From Paenibacillus sp. DCT19 (GTDB lineage Bacteria; Bacillota; Bacilli; Paenibacillales; Paenibacillaceae): 64,000 bases of DNA. The stretch spans positions 2,367,501 to 2,431,500 of the forward strand of contig NZ_CP029639.1 in assembly GCF_003268635.1 (NCBI RefSeq), written 5' to 3'. The position numbers and the translations under genes are program-made. Below the pieces are notes generated by a model. That model did no database searches. It was given only the letters and a program-made list of their open reading frames with translations, and was not told the DNA's origin. This document shows positions 10,067-20,067 of this stretch, in pieces. Each line of letters opens with the position of its first letter. The stretch's first letter is position 1.

Positions 10067-10356
10067 ATGAGCGATATAACGGGCACTCACTAGCTAAATG
10101 ACTTGCAGTATGATTCATAATATAGGAAAATTGTCACCAAGTGACGATCTAAAACTAATTATTATCTATTGAATTCATGTACAATAGAGAACGTTCCCAA
10201 TCAAGGGCTGATCGATATCAAACCAATCATAGAGTTGTGTTCTAGCTTCATATGTTCTTAGTATGAATAACCCGATGTTTGGAACACATCCTCTTAGGCT
10301 GTTGTTTTAGCAAGTAGATTGGGATGAAATCGCAGCAAGAAGGGGGATTAAGCCAT
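10049..10356. other. Intergenic region before the cobalamin-binding protein gene
   Basis: About 300 bp. Apart from the terminator tail at its left end, it shows no gene or strong hairpin. A GAACGTTC palindrome lies at about 10189-10196. Only the ribosome-binding site AGAAGGGGG at 10338-10346 is clear. Confidence 0.4.
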
Positions 10357-11445
10357 ATGACACATCAAGAGGCTGGTGAACGACTGTTACAGGCAGCGGG
10401 AGAACTAGCTGATAAAATTACAGAAAAGCAATACTTGCTGCAGCCGGATCTGATTCAACGTTTTGGTGAAAATGGGCGTATACGCACAAAACAGGATTCA
10501 CAATATAGCTTAAATTATCTGGCAGAGAGTGTGCTCGTTAAAAGCCCCAATCTGTTTACCCATTACATCTCGTGGTTAAAAACGCTGTTAGCAGGATATA
10601 ACGTCTCCACCGAGGATTTGGCTGTGAATCTGAGGCTGATTCGAGAAACGTTGGAGGAAGAGTTCGACAATTCGTCCAAGAATGTTGTCCTTGAATATTT
10701 GGAAATGGGTGTGCATCAGATTCATCAGCGCGAATCAGTACAGGGGTACGTTTACGATTCTCTCCCGTACGGTAAGGCTGCGCAGACCTATTTAAGTGCT
10801 TTACTTAATGGCAAGCGCAAAGAAGCTTTCCACATTGTTGAAACGGAGCTTGCGAACGGAGCAAGCATACGTGATATATATCAATATATTTTTCAACCAG
10901 TCCAGTATGAGATCGGACGATTGTGGCAATTAAGCCAGATCACTGTGGCTCAAGAACATTTCTGTACGGCTGCAACCCAAGCATGTATATCGTTACTCTA
11001 TCCACGTTGGTTAGTTGAGGCAGCTGGTGGGAAGAAGTTAGTAGCTGCATGTGTAGGTAGTGAGCAGCACGAGATTGGCTTACGCATGCTTACTGATGTT
11101 TTTGAAATGGAAGGCTGGGATACGTATTATCTCGGAGCGAATGTTCCGAATGGTAGTTTAGTAGAGGCGATTCAGCGACACCAGGGTGACGTGGTTGCTA
11201 TTTCAGTTACAATGACGTTTCATCTCCATCTTGCTAAAGAGTTAATTCAAATGATTCGTAGGAACCCTGCTACTGCACATGTGAAGATTTTGGTAGGAGG
11301 ATATCCATTCAATATCGATCAAGAGCTGTGGAGAACGATTGGAGCCGACGGATATGCTCAAGGAGCAGATGAGGCTGTTGCGGTTGCAGAGACTCTACTA
11401 AAGAACGGGACGATTACGGATCATATAGAAATCATGAATGATTAA
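10357..11445 (+). CDS. Cobalamin-binding protein with CarH-type Wx9EH motif (putative B12 photosensor)
   Basis: A 362-residue protein starting MTHQEAGERL; ATG 10357 has AAGGGGG 10 nt upstream, whereas ATG 10324 has none. Residues 1-110 are helical with no recognised DNA-binding domain. A helical-bundle segment (about 125-220) has W190-x9-E200-H201, the motif that caps adenosylcobalamin in the CarH/LitR photoreceptors. The Rossmann B12 domain (about 225-350) has E236-x-H238-x-x-G241, whose His would be the lower cobalt ligand, then VVAISVTMTF and ILVGGYPFN. CarH carries an N-terminal MerR domain, absent here. Instead the next gene, 15 bp downstream, is a hybrid histidine kinase lacking a sensor. 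The likely role is to sense light or B12 state and control that kinase. B12 binding is well supported; light sensing is inference. Confidence 0.85.
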   Translation: MTHQEAGERLLQAAGELADKITEKQYLLQPDLIQRFGENGRIRTKQDSQYSLNYLAESVLVKSPNLFTHYISWLKTLLAGYNVSTEDLAVNLRLIRETLEEEFDNSSKNVVLEYLEMGVHQIHQRESVQGYVYDSLPYGKAAQTYLSALLNGKRKEAFHIVETELANGASIRDIYQYIFQPVQYEIGRLWQLSQITVAQEHFCTAATQACISLLYPRWLVEAAGGKKLVAACVGSEQHEIGLRMLTDVFEMEGWDTYYLGANVPNGSLVEAIQRHQGDVVAISVTMTFHLHLAKELIQMIRRNPATAHVKILVGGYPFNIDQELWRTIGADGYAQGADEAVAVAETLLKNGTITDHIEIMND

Positions 11446-11460
11446 GAGAGGGGTGATGTG

Positions 11461-13161
11461 ATGTCCCATGAAAATGATACGAATGAAAAGCTGCGGAGAA
11501 CGATTGAACAATTATCGGATCAGATCATTCGTAGCAAGGAAGATGAAGAGCGTGTACTGGGCGAATTCTCACAAATGAACAATGAACTGGTTACGTTGCA
11601 GCGCAAGCTTGCGAAGAATAACGTCAGTTTGGAAGCAGCACGCGAAGAGGCTGTTGCAGCGGGAGAATCCAAGAGTTCATTTATTGCCGTAATAAGTCAC
11701 GATTTCCGAACCCCCTTAAATGGAATACTTGGCATGGCTGAGTTATTGCAACTATCCTCTTTGTCCGAAGAACAGCGCAACTCGGTGGATGTCATTCAGG
11801 AGGCCGCCAAACTTCTGCTTAAGCTAATTCAAGACCTGCTGGATATGTCCAAGTTAGAAGCCAAACAATTGAAGCTTGAAATCGGAGAAGTAGAGCTGCA
11901 ATCCATTCTTAAATATATCGTTCGTTTACTCGAACCGAAGATTCAGAAAAATGGAAACGAGTTAATCATTGATTGTGATCCAAGGATTTCTTCCAGTCTG
12001 CAAGGTGATTCGACGCGAATTACGCAGGTGCTTATCAATTTAATTCAGAATGCTAACAAGTTCACAATGCAGGGTTCAGTACGTATCCGAGTGAAGCTGG
12101 TAAATGACAGTGAGCATACTCAGCAGATTCGATTCGAGGTGGAGGACACAGGGATCGGTATCGCCAAGGAAGATTTGCAGAAACTGTTTAAACCCTACGC
12201 TCAGACAGAACGAGGACGTGCAAAGGAATACGAAGGCACAGGTCTGGGGCTATCTATCTGTAAGTCTTTAGTGTTGCTGATGGATGGTGATATCGGTGTG
12301 CAAAGTATAGAAGGGAAGGGGTCTACCTTTTGGTTTGAACTATTGTTGGACAAGTCAGCTTCCAATCAAGCAGACACCTCCTCCGATATTGCACCATCCG
12401 ATAATCAATCTCTAGAAGCTGTCCCTGAGCCTTCGCTCCCTATTCTGTTAGCAGATGATAATGCCATTAACCGGCAAGTCGTGTTGATGCAGCTCAAAAA
12501 GCTGGGGATCACAGAGGTTGATTCTGCCACCAATGGCGAAGAAGCTGTTGCTGCCTATCTTAGCAAGAAATATAGTTTAATTCTGATGGATAATATGATG
12601 CCGATCATGGATGGCCTTGAAGCAACGCGCAAAATCCGAGCTATGGAACAGGATGAAATGCGACATGCAGTTCCGATCATTGCAATGACAGGCAATGTGA
12701 TGGACGGAGAAAAGGATAAATGCCTTGCTGCTGGAATGAATGACTTTATTGGTAAACCATTTACCCTTGAAGCATTAAGCAATATAATTCAGAAATGGCA
12801 GAACACATCGGAGCATCGTGAAATACTAAATATGAGTATTGTTAATGAAATCGCAGAATTAAACAGTGAAGGCGATCAGACGTTGCTGGAGATGTTACTT
12901 GAGATGTATCGTTCGGAGACACCGGGCAAAATTGAGGTGCTGCGGAGACATATTGTTTCGGGTGATCATCTTGCTGCGGCGGAGGTGGCTCATGATCTCA
13001 AATCTGGAAGTTTGAGCTTAGGGATTGAATATTGTTCAGCCCTCTTTGCACGAATTGAGCAATTAGCGAAGCAAGGCGAGACGATCAAGGCAGAACCATT
13101 GCTTGATCAATTAATGCCAGCATATAAAGAGGCGTGTTCTGCATTAGAAAAAGTCATCTAG
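11461..13161 (+). CDS. Hybrid histidine kinase (coiled coil - HisKA - HATPase - REC - HPt)
   Basis: 566 residues, with no membrane span or sensor domain. An N-terminal coiled coil (about 1-65) leads into the H-box [13 protein letters not shown] (His80), an ATPase domain with DTGIGI and GTGLGLSIC, a receiver domain with phospho-Asp D377 in [10 protein letters not shown] and the later Lys in IGKPFT, then a C-terminal HPt domain with H511 in [12 protein letters not shown]. The protein therefore holds His-Asp-His relay steps and would pass phosphate to an unlinked response regulator, which is not seen nearby. ATG 11461 has GAGAGGGG 7 nt upstream; GTG 11458 is less well spaced. The missing sensor, together with tight coupling to the cobalamin protein gene upstream, suggests that protein supplies the signal. 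Confidence 0.92.
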   Translation: MSHENDTNEKLRRTIEQLSDQIIRSKEDEERVLGEFSQMNNELVTLQRKLAKNNVSLEAAREEAVAAGESKSSFIAVISHDFRTPLNGILGMAELLQLSSLSEEQRNSVDVIQEAAKLLLKLIQDLLDMSKLEAKQLKLEIGEVELQSILKYIVRLLEPKIQKNGNELIIDCDPRISSSLQGDSTRITQVLINLIQNANKFTMQGSVRIRVKLVNDSEHTQQIRFEVEDTGIGIAKEDLQKLFKPYAQTERGRAKEYEGTGLGLSICKSLVLLMDGDIGVQSIEGKGSTFWFELLLDKSASNQADTSSDIAPSDNQSLEAVPEPSLPILLADDNAINRQVVLMQLKKLGITEVDSATNGEEAVAAYLSKKYSLILMDNMMPIMDGLEATRKIRAMEQDEMRHAVPIIAMTGNVMDGEKDKCLAAGMNDFIGKPFTLEALSNIIQKWQNTSEHREILNMSIVNEIAELNSEGDQTLLEMLLEMYRSETPGKIEVLRRHIVSGDHLAAAEVAHDLKSGSLSLGIEYCSALFARIEQLAKQGETIKAEPLLDQLMPAYKEACSALEKVI

Positions 13162-13162
13162 A

Positions 13163-13206
13163 GGGTTTGTAGTCTTGACGAAAGTCGGGACTGCAAACCT
13201 GTTTTT
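13163..13206 (+). terminator. Intrinsic terminator after the hybrid kinase
   Basis: A 16-bp imperfect stem (GGTTTGTAGTCTTGAC with GTCGGGACTGCAAACC, two G-T pairs) closes on a 4-nt GAAA loop and is followed by TGTTTTT. Confidence 0.85.
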
Positions 13207-13268
13207 GCGCCTAGCTTCGTGTATGTAAGGTAAGGTGTAGATTGTTACGATGAAGAGAAGGAGAGACC

Positions 13269-14241
13269 ATGTTAACTCTATATTTTGGAATCGCTATTTT
13301 TATTCTAATTCTGCTCGTGCTCATTGCAACCTGGATAGGAGGACTATACTTCTTCAAAACAGCAATTCGGCGTACACCCAAATCATTTCTGGTGGATAAC
13401 CCGAATTTAATGCCTGAACCTGACAATGAACTGATCAGTAGTGCGTCTGATCTAACGTGGTTGGATCAACAGCATGGGGTGAAGGTACGTATCCAGTCTC
13501 ATGATGGACTTCAATTACATGGGATGTGGCTACCTTCAGCTACCGGATCACACCAAACGGTAATATTGGCTCATGGGTATTCAGGTAGAGGGAGAGAGAT
13601 GGCAGGCTTTGCTCGTTTTTACGCGGAGCAGCGAGGGTATAACATACTTATGCCTGATGATCGAGCACATGGTGAGAGTGAAGGGAATATGATTGGTTTT
13701 GGCTGGTTGGATCGGTTGGATTACATACAATGGATTGATTGGGTTATCACGAAGATTGGAAGCGAAGCAGAAATTATACTTCATGGCATCTCGATGGGTG
13801 GAGCCACTGTGCTCATGACGGGGGAGAGAAGCTCCCAGCACAAGTGAAAGCCATTGTATCGGACTGTGCCTACACTTCGGTTCAAGAAGAGCTTACCTTT
13901 CAGCTTAAGCAACTTTACAAACTGCCCCATTCCCCTTTATTCCCGTGACCAGTCTCATATCGAAGTGGAAGGCAGGTTATTCCTTCTCTGAAGCGTCTGC
14001 TCTGAAACAACTTGCTCAAGTAAAGGTGCCGGTGTTATTTATTCATGGAGAAGCAGATACGTTTGTGCCTACAGAGATGGTGTATAGACTTCATGCTGCA
14101 TGTCCAACGGAGAAGCAACTCCTGACGATTCCGGGTGCAGGACACGGAACAGCCTTTCAGGTGGATCGTTCCAGCTATGTAACAGCTCTTCATGCTTTCC
14201 TAGATCAAACGACTACAGGCTCCGTTCCAGAAGGCAAGTAA
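13269..14241 (+). pseudogene. Membrane-anchored alpha/beta hydrolase, two frameshifts
   Basis: One alpha/beta hydrolase of about 324 residues spread over three frames. An N-terminal signal anchor (IFILILLVLIATWIGGLYFF) is followed by VILAHGYSGRGREMAGFA, the nucleophile elbow GISMGG, an acid-containing HGEADTFVP and the catalytic His in GAGHGTAF. The first break is repaired by one extra G in the run 13820-13824, the second by one extra C at 13932-13935. It then reads continuously through KAIVSDCAYTSV and PVTSLISK. ATG 13269 is preceded by GGAGAG. Members are surface-exposed esterase- or peptidase-like enzymes of unknown substrate, common in bacilli. Both breaks are in homopolymers and look like sequence errors. 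Confidence 0.8.
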
Positions 14242-14265
14242 ACACATTGAAAGGAGGTGCGCTAC

Positions 14266-14612
14266 ATGGCACGTACCAGTAGAGTTTGTTCCTATTGTGA
14301 GAAACCAATGGGGCAGATGAATTCAAGTGTAAATCCTGCGGTAATCTGGTTACTACCAAAACAACACAGCCTGAGCGATCACATATGACGGAGGATTACA
14401 ACCCGATACTGGATCGATATTCTATCGTGCTGCTTGTCATCATTACGATTTTCTTTCCTCCAATCGCTATAATTATAGGTGGGGTTATGTTGTTCAGTGA
14501 TCATCCATATAAGAAGGACACAGGCAAACTACTCGTTACGAGTGCAATTGTTTTTATGATCGTTTTTATATTTATTTTTATTGGAACCGGAACACTGACC
14601 ATCAGCTTATAA
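14266..14612 (+). pseudogene. Small zinc-ribbon membrane protein, one frameshift
   Basis: ATG 14266, with AAGGAGGTG 9 nt upstream, begins MARTSRVCSYCEKPMG and soon stops. Adding one G in the run 14310-14313 joins it to the downstream frame as ADEFKCKSCGNLVTTK and then MTEDYNPILDRYS. The result is a 116-residue protein with two CxxC knuckles (CSYC, CKSC) forming a zinc ribbon. Two membrane spans follow (IVLLVIITIFFPPIAIIIGG and LLVTSAIVFMIVFIFIFIG). It starts 24 bp after the hydrolase gene and may share its transcript. Function unknown. The break is in a homopolymer and is probably a sequence error. Confidence 0.75.
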
Positions 14613-14680
14613 CTTGAACTTTGCCTGGGTAACGACTACAATACGATAACGGAACAAGCAAGATACAGGAGGAATGAACG

Positions 14681-15115
14681 TTGTTAATTAATCTGAAATC
14701 ACGAATTCAGGAGCCTGAGGTACAAGAATTGTTGGCCTATTCGGTCTTTCCTGAACCTGAGCATCTGAACCAAGCCATTCAACAATATACGGAGAGCGAT
14801 GAATTGCAGCTTGAAGGGTACGAAGGTGAGGGCCAACTCATCGGCTTACTCGGTTATATTCACACAGGAGCAGATGAAATAACGATTAAACATATTGCTG
14901 TGCTGCCCGAAAATCGCTTCAAAAATTATGGTCGTGGCATGATTGCACAGCTTCTGGAGAAGCATAATCCGGATCGTTTGATTGCAGAAACGGATCAGGA
15001 GGCTGTTGAATTCTATCGGAATTGCGGATTTATCGTGTATAGCTTGGGTGAGTTATATCCTGGTGTTGAGCGATTCCGCTGTGTGTTGGAGAAGGATGAA
15101 GACGCGGAAGAGTAA
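14681..15115 (+). CDS. GNAT-family N-acetyltransferase
   Basis: A 144-residue compact GNAT protein. The acetyl-CoA-binding motif is IAVLPENRFKNYGRGMIAQLL, preceded by the beta-4 strand TIKHIAVLP; the end VEFYRNCGFIVYSLGE is motif B. The start is TTG 14681 with AGGAGG 9 nt upstream; no in-frame ATG fits the fold. Substrate unknown. A terminator follows. Confidence 0.82.
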   Translation: MLINLKSRIQEPEVQELLAYSVFPEPEHLNQAIQQYTESDELQLEGYEGEGQLIGLLGYIHTGADEITIKHIAVLPENRFKNYGRGMIAQLLEKHNPDRLIAETDQEAVEFYRNCGFIVYSLGELYPGVERFRCVLEKDEDAEE

Positions 15116-15158
15116 TCGCTCAAGAATGTAGCCGTATGAAATAGAATAATGAGTCGTG

Positions 15159-15210
15159 AAGCAGGACGCTTGGATTTAGTGAGAACTAAGTCGGACGTCC
15201 TGCTTTTTTT
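15159..15210 (+). terminator. Intrinsic terminator after the acetyltransferase
   Basis: AGCAGGACG at 15160-15168 pairs with CGTCCTGCT at 15195-15203, with an inner TAGT/ACTA pairing, then seven or more T's. Confidence 0.85.
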
Positions 15211-15252
15211 ATTTATTTTGTAGAGGGTAGGAAAAAAGTATTGCTTTGTCAT

Positions 15253-15303
15253 ATAGTTTCATTATAGAATAGTTTCGTAAATGAATAGTTTCATAAGTGA
15301 ACT
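15253..15303. promoter_or_regulatory. Repeated operator-like sites upstream of the MarR-MMPL operon
   Basis: ATAGTTTC occurs three times at 15253, 15269 and 15285, exactly 16 bp apart. The last copy is part of an imperfect palindrome, AGTTTCATAAGTGAACT (15287-15303). The position, 29-79 bp before the MarR start, suggests an autoregulatory operator; this is inferred from the pattern only. Confidence 0.55.
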
Positions 15304-15331
15304 ACTTTTCGAGAGAGGTGAATAATACAAT

Positions 15332-15790
15332 ATGAAATCACTAGACGCTAAAAGTTTGGTTAACCGATATTTGGATGCCTCATTTTTGGTGACCAAACGT
15401 TTCGATAATCAAATTCGTGAACGTGTGGGTCAGACGATGACGACGGATCAATTTATTGCACTACGTCTGATTAATGAGAAGGAGAAATGCACCCCTTCAG
15501 ACCTGGCAGAGCTGCTATGTGTGGGCAAGAGCAGTATTACCGCTCTGGTCAATAAGCTGGTAGATCGAGATCTGGTAGATCGTGCTGGGGATGAGCGTGA
15601 TCGTAGAGTTGTCTACCTGACGTTAACGGATCACGGGCGGAAGGCGTACCGGGAGACGGAGCAAGAGATACAACAACTTCTTGAGCCTTATTTGGTTCAT
15701 TTCAAGCCAGAGGATGTTCATAATTTTATTGAATCGTTTGAGAAGCTTGCAGCTTTGTTAACACATGAGGGAGGACCCGATCAGAAATGA
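15332..15790 (+). CDS. MarR-family regulator of the adjacent exporter
   Basis: A 152-residue MarR protein. The winged helix is seen in CTPSDLAELLCVGKSSITAL, followed by the wing DRAGDERDRRVVYLTLTDHG. Ribosome-binding site GAGAGGTG precedes ATG 15332. The stop overlaps the start of the MMPL gene by 4 bp (ATGA), so the two are translationally coupled. Repeated sites just upstream fit autorepression, presumably relieved by an exporter substrate; the ligand is unknown. Confidence 0.92.
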   Translation: MKSLDAKSLVNRYLDASFLVTKRFDNQIRERVGQTMTTDQFIALRLINEKEKCTPSDLAELLCVGKSSITALVNKLVDRDLVDRAGDERDRRVVYLTLTDHGRKAYRETEQEIQQLLEPYLVHFKPEDVHNFIESFEKLAALLTHEGGPDQK

Positions 15791-18700
15791 GAACGATTTT
15801 GAAAGCAAGATGGTGGTTGATGGGGCTGTGGATCGTAATTGCTGCAGTATTAATGCTAACCGCTCCGAATATGGGGGAATTAATCCGAGAAAAGGGTCAA
15901 TTTTCCGTACCAGAAGGATATTCTTCAACGAATGCTGCCGCCATCCTAGATGAAGCTGCTGCGCAAAAAGGCGAGCAGCAGGGTAGTCAGATTGCTCTTG
16001 TGTTTTATAATCCTGATGGTCTGGGCGACTCGGGAAAGCAAGAGGCAGAGAAGGCTATCGAGCAATTGAAGACCAAGAAGGAGCAACTGGGGATTCTGTC
16101 TATCCTGGAGCCTTTCTCAGAGCCTGAATTAGCTGAACAAATGATCTCGGAAGATGGCAAGACGATTTTGACGTCTCTTTCCATTGACCAGGGAGAACGT
16201 ACCACGAAAGAGATGCGTGACGATCTGAATGCAGCCTTAGATTCGGTCAACGTAGAGCACTACATAACCGGTAAAGGTTTGATTGATGAAGATACGATTG
16301 AAAGCTCACAGGAGGGACTTAAGAAATCGGAATACATCACGGTTGTATTTATATTGCTAATTTTGTTCCTTGTATTCCGTTCATTTGTAGCACCCTTCGT
16401 TCCACTGCTTACCGTAGGTGTTAGTTATATTGTATCGCAGCAAATCGTTGCCTTCCTCGTGGACGCCGTGGATTTCCCAATCTCTACGTTTACACAGATC
16501 TTTATGGTGGCAGTGATGTTCGGTATTGGTACAGATTATTGTATCCTGCTGATTAGCCGCTTCAAGGAAGAGCTGGCACATCATGAAAATACATGGGATG
16601 CAATTATCGCAACGTATCGCACAGCAGGAAAAACGGTATTTTTCTCAGCTTTAGCCGTATTGGTTGGTTTCATTGCCATTGGTTTTGCGCAGTTTATGCT
16701 GTATCGCTCCGCTGTAGCAGTCGCAGTTGGTATCGCTGTGATGATGCTCGCCCTGGTAACGATTGTTCCATTCTTCATGGCTGTACTTGGCAAAAAGCTA
16801 TTCTGGCCTTCTAAAGGTTCATTAGAGCATGCTGAGAGCAAAATCTATGGGGTGGCAGGTCGTTTCTCTCTGAAACGTCCGTGGGCAGCGCTGTTAATTG
16901 TAGCAGCCGTTTGTGTACCGTTACTAAGCACGTACGATGGCAAATTATCGTTTAATAGTTTAGATGAGATTGGTGACAAATACGATTCAGTCAAAGCGTT
17001 CAATATTATATCCGACAGCTTTGGTCCAGGAGAATCTTTACCAGGGCAGGTCGTTATTCAGAACGATGAGCCTATGGACAATGCCAAATATATGGCTGTT
17101 GCCGAGAAAATTAGCCGTGAGGTAGAGAAGGTTCCGGGCATCTCAGGCGTCCGAAGCATGACACGGCCAACAGGTGAAGAGATCAAAGACTTTGAAGTGA
17201 CCCAGCAAGTAGGAACTCTCTCCGATGGATTGGGTGAAGGCAAGACAGGCTTGGACAAAATCCGGGATGGCTTGAGTGAAGCCAGCAGCCAGTTAAGTCA
17301 AAACGAACCACAGTTAAAAGAAGCGGCTGATGGTGCGGGAGAACTGACCAAAGGTACTACCCAGCTACAGTCGGGAATTACGCAATTAACCGAAGGACTT
17401 CGTCAAATTGAAAAGGGAATTCGCGATGGATCGGCAGGAGCAGGAGATCTGAAGGCAGGGCTTCAGCAAGCGAAGTCAAGTGCTGATCAACTCGCACAGG
17501 CGAATAATCAGTTACTACAGGCATACCGCCAAGCAGGAGCAGGAGTCTCGGCGCTTGGTGAAGGTGTTGGTGAAATTGCACAGCAGCTCACTGGCGTTTC
17601 AACTGCACTGACCCAATTGAATGAATCCTTCGCCGCATTGGAAGAGCGCTACCCTGAACTGCAAACCGATGCAGATTATCAACGGGTGAAGGGAACCCTT
17701 GGGGAAACTGGAACAGGTACTGCACAATTAGCACAGGGTCTGGGACAAATTCAGACGAATCTGGGTGAAGCGGCCGCAGGTATTAACCAGGCGAATGAAG
17801 GTTTTGCAGCGGCGGCATCCGGACAAAAAGCACTTGCAGATGGACTTAGTCAGATTATAACGGGCATTGGTCAACTGGAAACTGGTTTGACGCAGGCTGC
17901 TAACGGGCAAGGCAAAGTCATTAGTGAAATTCCGGCTATACAAAATGGTCTTGGACAGCTTCAGGGTGGACAGGAAAAAATCCAAAAGGGATTTACCGAT
18001 CTTAGCGGTCAGTTGACGCAATTAACCGATGGACTTAATCAGAGTGTGGATGGTATCAATCAAGTATCCGGTGGTCTGGATTCAGCACAGGACTATCTGA
18101 CACAGTTGCAAAATTCACCTGATTCGGATCTTGCCGGGTGGTATGTACCTGATGAAGCATTGAACAGTAAGGAATTCAAGCAGGTATTTGATACGTATCT
18201 GTCCACGGATCGGAAAACGATGACCATCGATGTCATTTTCGCTGAAAATCCATATGGAACGGAAGCGATTGATCGTGTACCAGATATTGAAGCAGCGGTG
18301 CATCGTGCCGTGCAGGGAAGTGCGCTTGAAAAGGCAGATATTGCTGTAGGTGGGGTAACAAGCACCTTTGCTGACTTGCAGGAAATATCCAATAACGATT
18401 ATAAACGCACCGTTACGCTGATGCTTGTAGGTACTTTTATTATTCTTGTTCTGTTACTACGTTCTGTCATTATGCCATTATATTTGATCGTATCATTACT
18501 TCTGGCTTACTTCACGTCGATGGCGATCACAGAAACTGTATTTGTTAACATCCTTGGATTCTCAGGCATTAGCTGGGTAACGCCGTTCTTTGGCTTTGTA
18601 ATGCTCATTGCCCTCGGCGTGGATTACAGCATATTCCTGATGGATCGCTTCAATGAGAATAAGGGTATGAAGGTTCAGGATGCGATGCTCTATGCGATGA

Positions 18701-18954
18701 AAAACATGGGAACCGTTATTCTGTCTGCCGCGGTCATTCTGAGCGGAACCTTTGCTGCAATGTACCCATCAGGAGTACTGTCCATGATGCAGATTGCTAC
18801 TGTAGTACTCAGTGGACTTGTGTTGTACTCCTTGTTATTCTTACCATTCTTTGTACCGGTAATGGTGAAGATGTTTGGTCGTGCCAATTGGTGGCCATTC
18901 CCGAACAAAGAGCAGGCGAAATCCGTTGATTCGGATCGTACCCTTGGCATGTAA
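15787..18954 (+). CDS. MMPL/RND-superfamily exporter with long coiled-coil extracellular domain
   Basis: 1055 residues, at the top of the usual MMPL length range. Two RND-like halves each carry a block of about six membrane spans. The first block contains VAVMFGIGTDYCILLISRFK and the second VMLIALGVDYSIFLMDRFNE, which are the GxGxDY-type motifs for proton coupling. The first extracytoplasmic loop is near 35-175. The second (about 390-830) has a long Gly/Gln-rich repeat region of the type LxxGxxQLxxG, similar to YhgE/Pip proteins and predicted to form a coiled coil. Such proteins export lipids, siderophores or drugs. It is coupled to an upstream MarR gene, so an inducible efflux or cell-envelope role is likely; the substrate is unknown. 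Confidence 0.92.
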   Translation: MRTILKARWWLMGLWIVIAAVLMLTAPNMGELIREKGQFSVPEGYSSTNAAAILDEAAAQKGEQQGSQIALVFYNPDGLGDSGKQEAEKAIEQLKTKKEQLGILSILEPFSEPELAEQMISEDGKTILTSLSIDQGERTTKEMRDDLNAALDSVNVEHYITGKGLIDEDTIESSQEGLKKSEYITVVFILLILFLVFRSFVAPFVPLLTVGVSYIVSQQIVAFLVDAVDFPISTFTQIFMVAVMFGIGTDYCILLISRFKEELAHHENTWDAIIATYRTAGKTVFFSALAVLVGFIAIGFAQFMLYRSAVAVAVGIAVMMLALVTIVPFFMAVLGKKLFWPSKGSLEHAESKIYGVAGRFSLKRPWAALLIVAAVCVPLLSTYDGKLSFNSLDEIGDKYDSVKAFNIISDSFGPGESLPGQVVIQNDEPMDNAKYMAVAEKISREVEKVPGISGVRSMTRPTGEEIKDFEVTQQVGTLSDGLGEGKTGLDKIRDGLSEASSQLSQNEPQLKEAADGAGELTKGTTQLQSGITQLTEGLRQIEKGIRDGSAGAGDLKAGLQQAKSSADQLAQANNQLLQAYRQAGAGVSALGEGVGEIAQQLTGVSTALTQLNESFAALEERYPELQTDADYQRVKGTLGETGTGTAQLAQGLGQIQTNLGEAAAGINQANEGFAAAASGQKALADGLSQIITGIGQLETGLTQAANGQGKVISEIPAIQNGLGQLQGGQEKIQKGFTDLSGQLTQLTDGLNQSVDGINQVSGGLDSAQDYLTQLQNSPDSDLAGWYVPDEALNSKEFKQVFDTYLSTDRKTMTIDVIFAENPYGTEAIDRVPDIEAAVHRAVQGSALEKADIAVGGVTSTFADLQEISNNDYKRTVTLMLVGTFIILVLLLRSVIMPLYLIVSLLLAYFTSMAITETVFVNILGFSGISWVTPFFGFVMLIALGVDYSIFLMDRFNENKGMKVQDAMLYAMKNMGTVILSAAVILSGTFAAMYPSGVLSMMQIATVVLSGLVLYSLLFLPFFVPVMVKMFGRANWWPFPNKEQAKSVDSDRTLGM

Positions 18955-19020
18955 GTGAGGAAAAATATGCCGAGTAAATAACGAGTAAGTAACGAGTAAA
19001 TAGCGAATAAGCATTGCAAT

Positions 19021-19052
19021 AACGCTGCCAGAGATTTCTGACGGCGTTTTTT
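19021..19052 (+). terminator. Intrinsic terminator after the MMPL gene
   Basis: AACGCTGCCAGA pairs with TCTGACGGCGTT around a GATT loop and runs into TTTTTT. Confidence 0.85.
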
Positions 19053-19273
19053 GCGTCTTAGGACAATATTTTCTTCTATAATAAATGCAAAAAAATAGGG
19101 ATAACAGTGAGCAGGAAATTGTTCTGTCCTCGGATTAGCAGTGTAAATATTTGGTCGTTCAATTGATATACAAAAAATAAAGGTTAATGCCCAAGGACAC
19201 TGTCCCGCGCTATGTGTGTCGATTCCTCATACATTATAGCAATGAGTGAATTATGAGCATGTAGAGAGGAGCG

Positions 19274-19905
19274 ATGGTGATGGTTTATCGATATGCAGCG
19301 GTCGGGGATTCGTTAACAGTAGGTACAGGAGCTCTACTCGGCACGGGATTTGTTCCTTTGTATCGCAGAATGGCAGAGATTAACGTCCGAACGTTTGTAT
19401 CGATGGATAACATGGGGTGAACGGGCTAACCTCAGGAGAATTATTGCAGATGGTATCCTCGCATAGCAGGGTGCGTCAATCCCTTCGAGAAGCAGACATC
19501 ATCACGATATCCATTGGAGGCAATGATCTTATTCGAACGTTCAGAGCAAGTAATGGAGTGCCAGGTACAAGCAAGATGACCCAGGTGCTGGGAGAGACAC
19601 GCAATCATGTTTCACAGATTATGAAGCAGATCCGGCAGTTGAAGGGCAATAGTGTCTATATGGTGCGAACGATCGGATTGTACAACCCGTTCCCACAAGC
19701 GCCTGAGGCAGCCTATTGGGTGCAGCAGTACAATTCCTTCTTGGACGGTGCGGGATCAAGGTACTATGCCTGCGCTCAGGTGTATGACAGGTTCCTGGGA
19801 CATGAACGTGAACTATTATTCTGGGATCGGGTACATCCGAATGCCAGAGGTTATCGTGTCATTGCCGATCAGTTAAACCGAACGGGTTATACTCCATTTT
19901 CCTAA
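19274..19905 (+). pseudogene. SGNH/GDSL-family lipase/esterase, one frameshift
   Basis: The first frame, from ATG 19274 or 19280, reads YRYAAVGDSLTVGTGALLG with the GDS nucleophile. It stops after VSMDNMG. One extra G in the run 19414-19417 gives NMGVNGLTSGELLQ and continues to 19905. Blocks II-V are visible: the Gly/Asn region ITISIGGNDLIRTF (GxND) and the catalytic Asp-His pair in WDRVHPNARGY. About 210 residues in all, cytoplasmic or released, with no obvious signal peptide. This resembles bacillar YpmR-type lipases, with unknown ester substrate. The homopolymer break suggests a sequence error. Confidence 0.82.
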
Positions 19906-20067
19906 GAAGGGTTCACGACTGGGATGATGGCGAAGTCTTTCAATCACTAGACCTGCTTACCTGCTTCCGTTAAGATGACAATATGGAAGTAAGTGTTCTC
20001 TGCCTTGTGAGAAGTAGCTTGAGCTTGAACAGGTCAGTTGATAATGAAAGAAAAAGGAGTTTTTTTG

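Noticed and set aside
17260..18120. Repetitive Gln/Gly-rich DNA within the MMPL gene as a possible tandem repeat or insertion
   Set aside because: It stays in frame and encodes the coiled-coil repeats usual for YhgE/MMPL-type proteins.
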